Of a stretch of DNA of 64,000 nt, positions 26,601 through 35,053 are shown in pieces (position 1 is the first letter of the stretch; each line of letters opens with the position of its first letter). Source of the stretch: an uncultured Aquimarina sp. GTDB lineage: Bacteria; Bacteroidota; Bacteroidia; Flavobacteriales; Flavobacteriaceae. Under the pieces are notes generated by a model that had not been told where the DNA came from, searched no databases, and saw nothing but the letters and a program-made list of their open reading frames with translations. The DNA lies in NCBI GenBank assembly GCA_947493035.1, contig CANLOW010000008.1:1-64000 (forward strand), written 5' to 3'. The position numbers and the translations under genes are program-made.

Positions 26601-26892
26601 TGGTATCTGGGCGTAGATAAGCCTTGAAAATTTTTCCTTCAGAAGTGCTTGAATTTGCAGCATCACCATCCGTAGCAAAGAAACCAGGGACTCTTATTGT
26701 ACTGCCGTCAGGTCTAGAGAAAAGAACATCTACTCGAAAGTTTTTAAACGTTGATTCGGCTTCGGATAAATTACTATCGGGTAAAGATGCGCTAAGCGTA
26801 ATCCGATGCCATTTTTTTAGTTCTCCATCTATTGTTTGAGCAGAACCAACTTGTATGAGTAAAAAAAGTAGTCCAAAAAGCATCTTTTTCAT
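23674..26892 (-). CDS. secreted multidomain putative glycoside hydrolase with T9SS sorting domain
   Basis: A 1072-residue exported protein. Parts in order: signal peptide (1-18), DUF5060-like N-terminal domain (~20-115), a TIM-barrel-like catalytic region (~130-550, with GVEWNIAEEYG holding a likely catalytic acid), a GH115 C-terminal-like domain (~605-805), a CBM96/DNRLRE-like carbohydrate-binding domain (~835-975), and a T9SS C-terminal sorting domain (~990-1072, AYPNPTAGDMFLQIEN..., ending KIIKE). The protein should be secreted or anchored on the cell surface and degrade a polysaccharide. The substrate is not evident. It stands alone, not beside the SusCD pair. Confidence 0.85.
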   Translation of the reverse strand: MKKMLFGLLFLLIQVGSAQTIDGELKKWHRITLSASLPDSNLSEAESTFKNFRVDVLFSRPDGSTIRVPGFFATDGDAANSSTSEGKIFKAYLRPDTIGDWSYTLLYYEGTDVALKNINDLPEPTTTLNGNLNIIASDKTQPDLRALGRIRYATSGSDNSRRYLQYSETGKYLLKFGPDSPENFLSYEDFDRDTNFNDCGNKCFDHKYTAHANDFNTNNPTWKTNKGQNIIGAINYLTNKAQVNSMSMSLYGGDDVNVYPWTAPNKKFEYDVSKMEQWEIVLNHAEQKGLLLHFKLAEAENWNNLNTNEIKIYYREMVARFGHHLGVEWNIAEEYGARFSGNISGGVNTKVNILAQLDPWQNHRVIHTRPEASAKKLYDDLLEIDAKLTGASMQNEHGDNYTEVFSLTLDLINKSKANNTPWVVTSDEQATANRGLFNTQDPSNGAVSDQARKFVLWGNLIAGGAGVMWYGGANGDFRTENMARFDQLHAWCKYAIVDFFENNSIPFWEMENNNNLITGNNNRCLAKLGDEYVIYLPNGGTTDLDLNNTNGSFQVQWFNPRNGGDLISGITINTNTTTSIGNPPSNTDSDWVAYVKKTSDNSDDTPNNPEECDETIFIEQNGVVAIEAESFFYQSKTSKREWFVINNSSSGTPTPDPDDKHFSTASNNAYIEILPDTRVTHDDPLIGGENFTNTPGQAAIIDYKVNFSTPGKYFVWVRAYSTGPEDNGVHVGIDGTWPASGQRMQWCGNKNEWAWDSKQRTQAVHCGVPELIYLDVPNAGEHIISFSMREDGFEMDKFVLSQTYTKPSQLGPNVMVADCDTDPETPPTNENSIISPTDDAYRDNNNSLNNDLLRIENSKRTGYLKFDTSDYSSSANATLKLNVFGDNGGGTFKVYQTNNTNWTETNLTETNLPIEANEVGEFSGTYTIGDPIEVSLLNLDLTGDSTTILIKQTEGSNDIAFASDENTSTTGPRLEIEMTSLNISDINSISNIDLAAYPNPTAGDMFLQIENQYSVDQVTIYDLSGKLSRLVTIDNNQINITDLPPSVYFLECTITDRSTGQSGTLIRKIIKE

Positions 26893-27128
26893 AGCAATTA
26901 ATTTAATGTTAGTTGCTTACTAAACTAATAATGCGGGGCTCTAGTATGTGAATAAGAAAAATCGTACATCAATTTTCGTTGAGCTATTTTTTATGTTGTT
27001 AAAAAGAAGGAGAGTGCCAATGGTAAACACTTTTGAAAAGAGATATAAAATATCAATGATAGGCTTTCTAAACTCCAAAAACCCCTATCTTCGTAGATCT
27101 ATATTCAATTAGAACAACAGCTACAATC

Positions 27129-28109
27129 TTGAAGACCGTTGAGCAAATAAAAGCCCCAATCCGTGTAGAAATGGACACTTTCGAAAGAAAGTTTACCAGT
27201 TCTATGGATTCTAAAGTGGCTTTGCTAAATAGAATTACGCACTATATCGTAAATCGGAAAGGAAAGCAAATGCGTCCTATGTTTGTGTTTTTGGTGGCCA
27301 AAATGTTATCAGAAACAGATCAGGTTAACGAAAGAACTTTTCGAGGAGCTTCTGTCATAGAGTTAATTCATACAGCTACTTTGGTACATGACGATGTGGT
27401 AGATGATTCTAACATGCGTAGAGGTTTCTTTTCGATAAATGCCCTTTGGAAAAATAAAATAGCAGTACTTGTTGGTGATTATTTGTTGTCAAAAGGTTTA
27501 CTGCTATGTATCGATAATGATGATTTTGATTTACTGAAGATTATATCAGTAGCCGTTAGGGAGATGAGTGAAGGAGAGTTGTTGCAGATTGAAAAAGCAC
27601 GTCGATTAGATATTTCAGAAGAAGTTTATTATGAAATTATTCGTCAAAAAACGGCAACATTAATTGCGGCTTGCTGTAGCTTGGGTGCTGCTTCTGTGAA
27701 ACCCAATTCGAAGGCTGTAGAAGATATGCGTCTTTTTGGTCAATATATTGGGATGGCTTTTCAGATTAAAGATGACCTTTTCGATTATGGAGAAACTGCT
27801 ATAGGGAAACCAACAGGTATCGATATCAAAGAGCAAAAGATGACTTTACCTTTAATTTACGCTTTGAACACAGTTAGTGAAGCTGATAAAAAATGGTTGA
27901 TCAATAGTGTTAAAAATCATAATACAGATAAGAAAAGGGTAAAGCAGGTTATTGAAAAAGTAATTTCAGTAGGAGGATTGCAATATGCAGAACAAAAAAT
28001 GCATACGTATAAAGAGCAAGCTATAGCTTTACTAGAAAATTACCCTAATTCAGAATATAAAGAAGCGTTACAATTGATGGTGACTTATGTCATTGAACGT
28101 AAAAAATAA
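27129..28109 (+). CDS. polyprenyl synthetase (trans-isoprenyl diphosphate synthase)
   Basis: This 326-residue enzyme elongates isoprenoid chains (menaquinone side chain or undecaprenyl precursor type). The first aspartate-rich motif is DDVVDDSNMRRG and the second is KDDLFDYGE, with GKQMRPMF near the N-terminus for IPP binding. Length fits an octaprenyl-type synthase. The start is TTG (27129), because the next ATG lies further into the conserved N-terminal helix. A TATCTTCG element about 34 bases upstream is a weak -7 candidate. dnaG follows after 9 bases, so both are probably one operon. Chain length cannot be read from sequence. Confidence 0.93.
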   Translation: MKTVEQIKAPIRVEMDTFERKFTSSMDSKVALLNRITHYIVNRKGKQMRPMFVFLVAKMLSETDQVNERTFRGASVIELIHTATLVHDDVVDDSNMRRGFFSINALWKNKIAVLVGDYLLSKGLLLCIDNDDFDLLKIISVAVREMSEGELLQIEKARRLDISEEVYYEIIRQKTATLIAACCSLGAASVKPNSKAVEDMRLFGQYIGMAFQIKDDLFDYGETAIGKPTGIDIKEQKMTLPLIYALNTVSEADKKWLINSVKNHNTDKKRVKQVIEKVISVGGLQYAEQKMHTYKEQAIALLENYPNSEYKEALQLMVTYVIERKK

Positions 28110-28118
28110 TTTTCCATA

Positions 28119-30104
28119 TTGATTACTCGTGAAACGATAGATGCTGTGTATGAAGCTGCTCGAGTAGAGGAGGTGATAGGTGATTTTGTACAGTTAAAAA
28201 AAGCAGGAAGTAACTTTAAAGGGTTAAGTCCTTTTAGTGATGAAAGGACACCTTCTTTTATGGTGTCTCCTGTAAAACAAATTTGGAAAGATTTTAGTAG
28301 TGGAAAAGGGGGTAATGTGATTGCTTTCATAATGGAGCATGAGCATTTTAGTTATCCCGATGCTATACGGTATCTAGCCAAAAAATATGGGATCGAAATA
28401 GTAGAAACAGAGCAAACTGAAGAGCAGAAAGAACAAGCTAGTGAACGAGAAAGCATGTATTTGGTTAGTGAATATGCTAATTCGTTTTTTCAAGAACAAT
28501 TATATCACACAGAGTTAGGTAAAGCGATAGGGCTTAGTTATTTTAAGGAAAGAGGTTTTACCGATGAGACAATTAAAAAGTTTCAATTAGGATATTCGCC
28601 TGATCAATGGGACGCTTTGACTAAAGCAGCTATTGAAAAAAAGTACCAATTAAAATATTTAGAATCTACGGGGCTTACCATTGTTAAGGAAGCAAAGCAG
28701 TTTGATCGATTTAAAGGTAGAGTGATGTTTCCTATTCATTCTATGTCAGGTAGGGTTTTAGGTTTTGGGGGGAGAATTCTAACGAATGAAAAGAAAGCGG
28801 CGAAGTATTTAAATTCTCCTGAAAGTGATATTTATCATAAAAGTAAAGTCCTCTACGGAATCTATTATGCTAAGCAAAGTATTGCGAAAGAGGATAACTG
28901 TTATCTGGTAGAAGGGTACACCGATGTAATTCAATTTCATCAATCAGGAATATTGAATACGGTTTCTTCTTCAGGTACCGCATTAACTTCAGATCAAATT
29001 CGCTTAATCAATAGGCTTACTAAAAATATAACTGTTCTCTTTGATGGAGATGCAGCAGGGTTGCGTGCTGCAATTCGAGGGATTGATTTAATCCTAGAGC
29101 AAGGGATGAATGTTCGCGTGTGTTCATTTCCTGGAGGGGAAGACCCTGATAGTTTTGCAAAGAAGAATGATGAAGAAGGTATTAAGAAATACCTTTCGGA
29201 GCATGCGCAAGATTTTATTCGTTTTAAAGCTAATTTACTTCAAAAAGAATCCAAAAATGACCCTATCAAGAAGTCTGAATTAATTCGAGACATGATAGGA
29301 AGTGTTGCTAAAATTCCAGACCCTATTAAAAGGGAGGTGTACATTAAGGAGTGTTCCGTAATTATGGATATCTCTGAAGAAGTGCTTTTTGCGACTTTAG
29401 CGCAGTTGGATGCAGTCGATAAAACGGAAAAGAAAAGAGCGCAAAAGAAAGTAGGGGAATCTAAAAAAGGAAATACTCTTACTGCTGTTCAAAAAGAAGA
29501 GAAAGCGACTTCCAAAGTAGATCCTGTGTTCGAGTTAGAGCGTAAAGTGATCGAGATATTGTTGCTTTATGGGAATCAAGAAATTACTTATATCGATGCG
29601 GTTTATAAGACCAATGAAGAGGGAGAAGTGATTATGGAAGATGAAGAGCTTTCAGCTAAAGTGTATGAAAAAATATTTTTAGATCTTCAAACGGATGAGG
29701 TCGATTTTATGAATCCTCAATTTGGTGCATTGTATTCTGTTTTAATAAATGCGTATGCCGAACAAGGTGATACCTTCAAGGTAGAGGTGTTTTTACAAGT
29801 GTTAACTCCAGAGTTGGTTCAAACAGCAACCAATATCCTAATGCAAGATGAAAAATATCAACTAGATGATTGGGCTAGGAAGGAAATACAAGTCAAACAA
29901 AAAGAGACCTCTATTTCTGGTTATGTGTCAGATGTAGTACTGAATTTAAGGCGCCAATTAGTATTTAATTTAATTAATAATAAAATGAACGGTATCCAAT
30001 CTATCGAAACAAGTGAAGATAGAATGGAAACTCTAGCTGAGATCATGGATTATCAAAATCTGCAAGCAGTACTTTCTAAGAAATTAAAAAGGGTCGTTTT
30101 ATGA
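28119..30104 (+). CDS. dnaG: DNA primase DnaG (zinc-ligand-less form)
   Basis: DnaG synthesises RNA primers for replication. The 661-residue protein has an N-terminal CHC2-like domain, a TOPRIM catalytic core (EGYTDVIQFHQSG, then LFDGDAAGLRAA) and a C-terminal helicase-interaction region. In the CHC2 segment the four zinc ligands are replaced: Ser37, Ser40, Asp58 and Ser61 stand where C-x2-H and C-x2-C are expected. The fold is otherwise well preserved (FKGLSPFSDERTPSF). The start codon is TTG (28119). The gene overlaps the convergent LuxR gene by 6 bases. I recall the same replacement in other flavobacterial primases, so it looks lineage-wide. Confidence 0.95.
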   Translation: MITRETIDAVYEAARVEEVIGDFVQLKKAGSNFKGLSPFSDERTPSFMVSPVKQIWKDFSSGKGGNVIAFIMEHEHFSYPDAIRYLAKKYGIEIVETEQTEEQKEQASERESMYLVSEYANSFFQEQLYHTELGKAIGLSYFKERGFTDETIKKFQLGYSPDQWDALTKAAIEKKYQLKYLESTGLTIVKEAKQFDRFKGRVMFPIHSMSGRVLGFGGRILTNEKKAAKYLNSPESDIYHKSKVLYGIYYAKQSIAKEDNCYLVEGYTDVIQFHQSGILNTVSSSGTALTSDQIRLINRLTKNITVLFDGDAAGLRAAIRGIDLILEQGMNVRVCSFPGGEDPDSFAKKNDEEGIKKYLSEHAQDFIRFKANLLQKESKNDPIKKSELIRDMIGSVAKIPDPIKREVYIKECSVIMDISEEVLFATLAQLDAVDKTEKKRAQKKVGESKKGNTLTAVQKEEKATSKVDPVFELERKVIEILLLYGNQEITYIDAVYKTNEEGEVIMEDEELSAKVYEKIFLDLQTDEVDFMNPQFGALYSVLINAYAEQGDTFKVEVFLQVLTPELVQTATNILMQDEKYQLDDWARKEIQVKQKETSISGYVSDVVLNLRRQLVFNLINNKMNGIQSIETSEDRMETLAEIMDYQNLQAVLSKKLKRVVL

Positions 30105-30752
30105 AAACTGATCTTCGCTAATATCAGTGCCTTGTAAAAAGTTCGATTGGTGAATAAGGTCAGCGATGTTGTCTGCTTTCAATTTCTTTAAAAGTCTTGT
30201 TTTATAGGTGCTTACCGTCTTTTCGTTTATTTCCAAACGATTGGCTATCTCTTTATTACGAGTCCCTTTTGCTAATAAATCAAGTACTTCTACTTCTCGG
30301 GTAGAAAGCTTTTTGAAATTATTATAATGGCTTTTTTTGTAGTTTCTTTCGTTGAGTTCTTTGGTTAGGCTTTCACTTAAGAAAATACCTCCTCTCATCA
30401 CACGAATAAAAGCTTGTGTAAACTCTTTTTCGGTGCATGTTTTACATAAATATGCAGATGCACCAGATTTGATGGTGCTTAAAGCATAAATTTCTTCAGG
30501 TTGTCTACTCCATACAAATACTCTCATCGAACGGCTAAGTTCTTTGATTTCTTTGATAGTTTGTAAACCATTAAAATCAGGTAGGTCTAAATCAACTATA
30601 ACGATTTTTGGTTGCTCCCTTTTTATTTGACTTTTTAGATCAATTGTATCGTTAGCAATTGTGGTAAACGATAACCCAACGTTCAAGTCTTTAAGAACAT
30701 TAGCAATACCGATACCCATGAGCGGATGTGGATCAGCTATTAGTATTTTCAT
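30099..30752 (-). CDS. LuxR/NarL-type response regulator
   Basis: The 217-residue regulator has a receiver domain (~1-120) with phospho-acceptor Asp54 in VIVDLDLPDF, and a C-terminal LuxR helix-turn-helix (~150-205) with LSTREVEVLDLLAKG and NKEIANRLEINEKTVSTYKT. No kinase gene is adjacent. It overlaps the end of dnaG by 6 bases on the opposite strand. Its targets are unknown; orphan NarL-type regulators are common in this family. It stands alone on the minus strand. Confidence 0.93.
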   Translation of the reverse strand: MKILIADPHPLMGIGIANVLKDLNVGLSFTTIANDTIDLKSQIKREQPKIVIVDLDLPDFNGLQTIKEIKELSRSMRVFVWSRQPEEIYALSTIKSGASAYLCKTCTEKEFTQAFIRVMRGGIFLSESLTKELNERNYKKSHYNNFKKLSTREVEVLDLLAKGTRNKEIANRLEINEKTVSTYKTRLLKKLKADNIADLIHQSNFLQGTDISEDQFS

Positions 30753-30847
30753 AGTTTTGCGTACTACATTATAAGTTGGTTATGATAAAGTTAATGAAAA
30801 CCTCCCTTAAACCACCTATGTAAGTATAGTATTTCTACGAAATGCCA

Positions 30848-31636
30848 TTATTTTAGTTCAAATGGAATATTGCATACAGGAATTGGATTCATTTTGTGTT
30901 GATTAGCTCGATTTAATCGTAAATAAATCTCTAAAACTTCACGTTTTCTACCCTCAAAATCTTTAGGTAATTTATTCACGTATTGTTGTTGCATAGCCCA
31001 TTCAAGTTCATCATAAGAAGCTCCAATTTGATCTTCATCTGTTCTGCTATCTCCAAAAAGACCATCAGTAGGTGCTGCGTTTTGTATGGAAGAAGGAACC
31101 CCAATTTCTGCTGCTAAGGCGTAGACTTCAGACTTCATAAGATCAGCGATAGGACTTAAATCTACTCCTCCATCACCGTATTTAGTATAGAAACCAACTC
31201 CAAAATCTTCTACTTTATTTCCTGTCCCAGCCACTAAAAGACCATGTAAACCTGCAAAGTAATATAGTGTAGACATGCGAAGTCTTGCGCGAGTATTGGC
31301 TAAAGATAGAAAGAGTGTATCGCTATTCTCTGCACTAGGAACTTGGTCTTTAAAACTTTCGAATACAGGGGTTAAATCTACTCTTTCATCGCTCACATTA
31401 GCAAAACGTTCTTTTAATTGTGCTATGTGCTCTTGGGCACGAGTTACTTGATTTTCATGTTGATGAATAGGCATTTCTAAACATAAAGTTTTTAATCCAG
31501 TTTTAGCACATAAAGTAGAAGTCAAAGCACTGTCAATACCTCCGCTAACTCCAACAATAAATCCGTTAACTCCTGCTTTAGTAGCATAATCTTTTAACCA
31601 GTCTACAATATGATCTATAACTTTTGCCTTGTTCAT
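30848..31636 (-). CDS. nadE: NAD+ synthase (ammonia-dependent NadE)
   Basis: NadE converts nicotinic acid adenine dinucleotide to NAD+ using ATP and ammonia. The 262-residue protein has only the synthetase domain (no N-terminal glutaminase), so it uses free ammonia. The P-loop is VSGGIDSALT (near residues 29-38); the GTGNKVEDFGVGFYTKYGDGGVD region supplies substrate contacts. It is divergent from gldB, with 85-103 bases between the starts. A normal core gene. Confidence 0.95.
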   Translation of the reverse strand: MNKAKVIDHIVDWLKDYATKAGVNGFIVGVSGGIDSALTSTLCAKTGLKTLCLEMPIHQHENQVTRAQEHIAQLKERFANVSDERVDLTPVFESFKDQVPSAENSDTLFLSLANTRARLRMSTLYYFAGLHGLLVAGTGNKVEDFGVGFYTKYGDGGVDLSPIADLMKSEVYALAAEIGVPSSIQNAAPTDGLFGDSRTDEDQIGASYDELEWAMQQQYVNKLPKDFEGRKREVLEIYLRLNRANQHKMNPIPVCNIPFELK

Positions 31637-31709
31637 TATAATTAAATTTATGTAACACTAAAATAACTAAAAAGTAGTTATACTAGCAGCCTTCTAGGCT
31701 AGCTTTAAT

Positions 31710-31717
31710 TATTTTTG
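31710..31717 (+). promoter_or_regulatory. -7 promoter box for gldB
   Basis: TATTTTTG fits TAnnTTTG. A start just downstream would leave the track start (ATG 31722) almost without leader, which favours the internal ATG at 31740. Confidence 0.45.
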
Positions 31718-31739
31718 TGAGATGTGTAAAAATCAAGGA

Positions 31740-32711
31740 ATGAATTTTTTTAAGTTTCAATGTTTTTGGGTGTTGACCTCAATTCTTTTATTATTGAGTT
31801 GTCAAGAAAATTATAAAACACCTGAAGCAATTGAAAAGGTTAAGGTAGATCTTTCTGTTAAGCGCTTTGAGCAACAATTTGCGAATCTAGATAAGCAGCG
31901 TTTAGAGAAGTTGCGAGGTGAGTTTGGTTATTTATTTCCGGATAAATATCCAGATACGTTTTGGTTGAAAAAATCTAACGACAGTATTCAGTTGGCTTTG
32001 AGATCGGAAGTGAAAAGTGAGTTTCCTAATACAGAAAGTATTGAACAAGAGTTGGTGTTATTTTATAAACACTTATTATTTTATTACCCTCAGATCAAAG
32101 TACCAGAGATAATTACATTTACCAATGATGTAGATTACAAAAATAGTGTAGTACAAGGTAACGGTAAATTGCTCGTAGCATTAGATTGTTACTTGGGGAG
32201 TGATCATGAGTTTTATCAAAATATTTCAAACTATATTTCTAATAACTTAAGTAGAGAACATATTGTTACTGATGTGGCTGAAATATATGCTCAAAAAATA
32301 ATTGGACGATCCAATTCGAGAGATTTTATTTCTCAGATGATTCATAAAGGGAAGCAAAAATACTTAGCAATATCTTTGGTGCCATTCAAATCAGCAGATA
32401 CCGTTTTTAAATACGAGATATCGCAATGGGAATGGGCAGAAGTCAATGAAAAGTTTATTTGGGAGTATTTTATTGATAAACAATTGTTGTTTAAGACTGA
32501 TAAAAATTTAGCAAGTCGCTTTCTAGATGAAGCCCCTTTTACAAAATTTTATATGGATTTTGATGCAGAAACTCCTGGAAGATTGGGGCAGTATATAGGA
32601 TATAAAATTGTGGACTCTTTTATGAAACATAATAAAGTATCTTTGCAGCAGCTTGTCGAATTGGACAGCAAATATATTTTTGAACATTCTAAATATAAAC
32701 CTAAAAAATAA
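31740..32711 (+). CDS. gldB: gliding motility lipoprotein GldB
   Basis: GldB is a lipoprotein needed for gliding motility in flavobacteria. I prefer ATG 31740 over the track start at 31722, because the product then begins MNFFKFQCFWVLTSILLLLSC, a proper lipoprotein signal; a -7 box sits at 31710. About 323 residues, the usual length. Family marks include LSVKRFEQQF, FWLKKSNDSIQ and a conserved cell-envelope domain. It overlaps gldC by one base (TAATG), as in other gliding flavobacteria, and nadE is divergent. The presence of gldB and gldC is the strongest taxonomic mark in the window. Confidence 0.95.
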   Translation: MNFFKFQCFWVLTSILLLLSCQENYKTPEAIEKVKVDLSVKRFEQQFANLDKQRLEKLRGEFGYLFPDKYPDTFWLKKSNDSIQLALRSEVKSEFPNTESIEQELVLFYKHLLFYYPQIKVPEIITFTNDVDYKNSVVQGNGKLLVALDCYLGSDHEFYQNISNYISNNLSREHIVTDVAEIYAQKIIGRSNSRDFISQMIHKGKQKYLAISLVPFKSADTVFKYEISQWEWAEVNEKFIWEYFIDKQLLFKTDKNLASRFLDEAPFTKFYMDFDAETPGRLGQYIGYKIVDSFMKHNKVSLQQLVELDSKYIFEHSKYKPKK

Positions 32712-33046
32712 TGGCAGTAAAGCATACTTCTAAGATTAGTTTGAATGTAGGTCTAGATGAAAATAAAATACCAGAGACCTTATCGTGGAGTGCAGAAGAT
32801 GGAGGGATTTCTAACGAGGATGCAAAAGCTTTTATGCTGTCGGTTTGGGATTCTAAAACAAAAGAGAGTCTGAAAATAGATTTATGGACAAAAGATATGC
32901 CTGTAGATGAAATGCGTATCTTTTTTCATCAAACTTTAGTAACCATGACGGATACTTTTTACCGTGCCACACAAGATGAAAAGATGGCTGCAACAATGAA
33001 AGATTTCACTGATTATTTTGCGGAGAAATTAGAGTTGAAGAAGTAA
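32711..33046 (+). CDS. gldC: gliding motility protein GldC
   Basis: GldC is a small cytoplasmic protein that supports gliding (its loss impairs but does not abolish it). The 111-residue product has no signal peptide and matches the family's length and motif pattern (KISLNVGLDENKIPE, LKIDLWTKDMPVDEM, FYRAT). It overlaps gldB by one base through TAATG, so translation is coupled. A small secreted protein follows 8 bases later. Confidence 0.95.
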   Translation: MAVKHTSKISLNVGLDENKIPETLSWSAEDGGISNEDAKAFMLSVWDSKTKESLKIDLWTKDMPVDEMRIFFHQTLVTMTDTFYRATQDEKMAATMKDFTDYFAEKLELKK

Positions 33047-33054
33047 GCTAGGGT

Positions 33055-33729
33055 ATGAAACAAAAGCTATTATTTATTCTATGTTTTATAAATATGGCTT
33101 TTAGTTTTAGTCAAGAAATTCCTTTAGGCACATATCAGAAGTATTCAAAAAATAAAGCTTTATTTTTTGAAGGTGATGAATTTACTTTTAAGAAAGACAA
33201 TCAGTTTGAGTATTCTTTTTATACTTGCGATATAAGTAACTGTAGATTTGGAAGTGGAATTTATGAGATCCGAAAAGGAAAACTTTTCTTAGATTTTGAA
33301 GATAAATATGTTAAGACAAGAGAGAAGTTTAGTGTTTCAGAAGTAACGGAGTCTATTGTTAATAAAGATTCTATTGAATTGTTTTTTATTGTTACAGATG
33401 ATAAACAGCCTATTCCTTTTGTAAATATTAATATAGAAAACAACGGGAGCTTTATTAAAGGAGGGAATACAGATTTAGAAGGTCTTTTTTTCTTAAAAGT
33501 ACCAAGGTCAAAATTAAAAACTATAGTAACAGTTTCTATTATTGGCTGTAATACTTATAAGTTTGAGCTAAATTCTAACGAAAGTCAAAAAATAGAAGTC
33601 ACTCTTGATTGTATGAATGGTCAACCTATTTTAAATCAAATTTTAGTATTTACAGTTCAAAAAAGAAAGAAGAATAAATTTAAAATAGGAGATTATTACT
33701 ATGAGTTAATAGATAAGAATAGAGATTAA
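33055..33729 (+). CDS. secreted protein with a carboxypeptidase-regulatory-like domain
   Basis: The 224-residue protein has a signal peptide (~1-20, ending SFSQ), an N-terminal unknown part (~22-110) and a C-terminal CarboxypepD_reg-like Ig-type domain (~115-190: PIPFVNINIENNG...GGNTDLEGLFFL). The second half ends in a very basic tail (KRKKNKFKIG). It follows gldC by 8 bases and may belong to the same transcript, though its role in gliding is not known. No T9SS domain. A terminator hairpin lies after it. Confidence 0.7.
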   Translation: MKQKLLFILCFINMAFSFSQEIPLGTYQKYSKNKALFFEGDEFTFKKDNQFEYSFYTCDISNCRFGSGIYEIRKGKLFLDFEDKYVKTREKFSVSEVTESIVNKDSIELFFIVTDDKQPIPFVNINIENNGSFIKGGNTDLEGLFFLKVPRSKLKTIVTVSIIGCNTYKFELNSNESQKIEVTLDCMNGQPILNQILVFTVQKRKKNKFKIGDYYYELIDKNRD

Positions 33730-33750
33730 CTTAAAGAGAATTATATGAAC

Positions 33751-33785
33751 CCTCGTAGGGTTTTAAATCCTACGAGGTTTTTCTA
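33751..33785. terminator. terminator between the gldBC unit and cinA
   Basis: CCTCGTAGG pairs with CCTACGAGG around a 9-nt loop, followed by TTTTTC on the plus strand; it separates two convergent units. Confidence 0.8.
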
Positions 33786-33796
33786 TTGTAGAAGTT

Positions 33797-35053
33797 TTAA
33801 TTTCCTAAATATTTTTCAATCTCTTCTAGTAGCATTTCAAAAGCTTTGTTAGTAGCTTTTCCTATGGTGCGTTGACGATGATTACTCATAACAAATTTTT
33901 CACATCGAATGCCATTAGGACTTCCTATTGCTATAAATACAGTGCCCACTTCTGCATCACTATCTCCTTTAGTTGGACCAGCATTTCCTGTAGTTGCAAT
34001 ACTAAAGTCACTTTGAAATAAAGAAAGTGTTTGTTTAGCCATAGACGAAGCAACAGATTCGCTTACCACAGAATCTTTTGTAATAGCTTTTTGATCTACA
34101 CCAAGCACAGAGCTTTTTACTTCAGTAGCATAAGGAATAATACTCCCTCTGAAATAAGATGAAGCGCCTTCCATTTTGGTAAAGGCCTGAGTGATTTTTC
34201 CACCTGTACAGCTTTCAGAAATAGCTAATGTCTTTTTGTTATTGGTGAGTATATTAGCAATCACTTTTTCAATGTTTTCATCTTCGTCATAACCAACAAT
34301 AATATCACCAATTAAAGGGTCTAAAGCGTCAATGGCATCTTGTATTCCGTTTTCAAGCAGCATTTCGTTAGAACCCTTGGCAGAAAGCCTAAGTCTTACT
34401 CTTCCTAGATTAGGTAGGTAAGCCAATTTAATATATGAAGGCAGATTGTTTTCCCAATCTTCTATCATTTCGGCAATGCGACTTTCTCCTACGCCGTAGG
34501 TTAATATGGTTTTGTGTTTTATGTAAGGGCGCTCAAATTCTTGTTGTAATTTGGGGATCATGTGGTTTGAAACAATACCTTTCATTTCGAAAGGGACTCC
34601 TGGCATAGAAACAAAAACAGTATTATTATGCTGCATCCACATCCCAGGTGCTGTTCCGAATTCGTTGTGAAGCACTTCTGATTTAGAAGGTATTAAAGCC
34701 TGTTGGCGATTAACTTCTGATATTGGCGATTTAATATATTTATCAAAAAGTCCTTCAACATGTTTTAATACAGCTTTATTTTGAATAAGTGTGTCATCAA
34801 AATATTCGCAAAGGGTATGTTTGGTGATGTCGTCATTTGTGGGGCCTAGGCCACCAGTAATGATAACTAAGTCAACACGCTTTTCGGCATCGGCTAATGC
34901 ATCGAGTATATGTTTCTTTTCGTCACTGATAGAAGTAATTTGGAAAATATCTATTCCAATTTTATTTAATTCTTTACTAATAAAGGCTGAGTTAGTATCG
35001 ATGATTTGTCCAATAAGGATTTCATCGCCAATGGTAATAATTTCTGCTTTCAT
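33797..35053 (-). CDS. cinA: CinA-like protein (nicotinamide-nucleotide amidase type)
   Basis: The 418-residue protein has a MoCF-like N-terminal domain (~1-170, with ITIGDEILIGQIIDTNS and GGLGPTNDDITK) and a C-terminal CinA domain (~255-415, with SESCTGGKI and TTGNAGPTKGD) whose known activity is nicotinamide mononucleotide deamidation. The C-terminal Ser/Lys motif is intact. The gene overlaps the Hpt gene by 4 bases (ATGA). It is the last gene of a four-gene minus-strand cluster with the Hpt, FAH and exonuclease genes. Confidence 0.95.
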   Translation of the reverse strand: MKAEIITIGDEILIGQIIDTNSAFISKELNKIGIDIFQITSISDEKKHILDALADAEKRVDLVIITGGLGPTNDDITKHTLCEYFDDTLIQNKAVLKHVEGLFDKYIKSPISEVNRQQALIPSKSEVLHNEFGTAPGMWMQHNNTVFVSMPGVPFEMKGIVSNHMIPKLQQEFERPYIKHKTILTYGVGESRIAEMIEDWENNLPSYIKLAYLPNLGRVRLRLSAKGSNEMLLENGIQDAIDALDPLIGDIIVGYDEDENIEKVIANILTNNKKTLAISESCTGGKITQAFTKMEGASSYFRGSIIPYATEVKSSVLGVDQKAITKDSVVSESVASSMAKQTLSLFQSDFSIATTGNAGPTKGDSDAEVGTVFIAIGSPNGIRCEKFVMSNHRQRTIGKATNKAFEMLLEEIEKYLGN

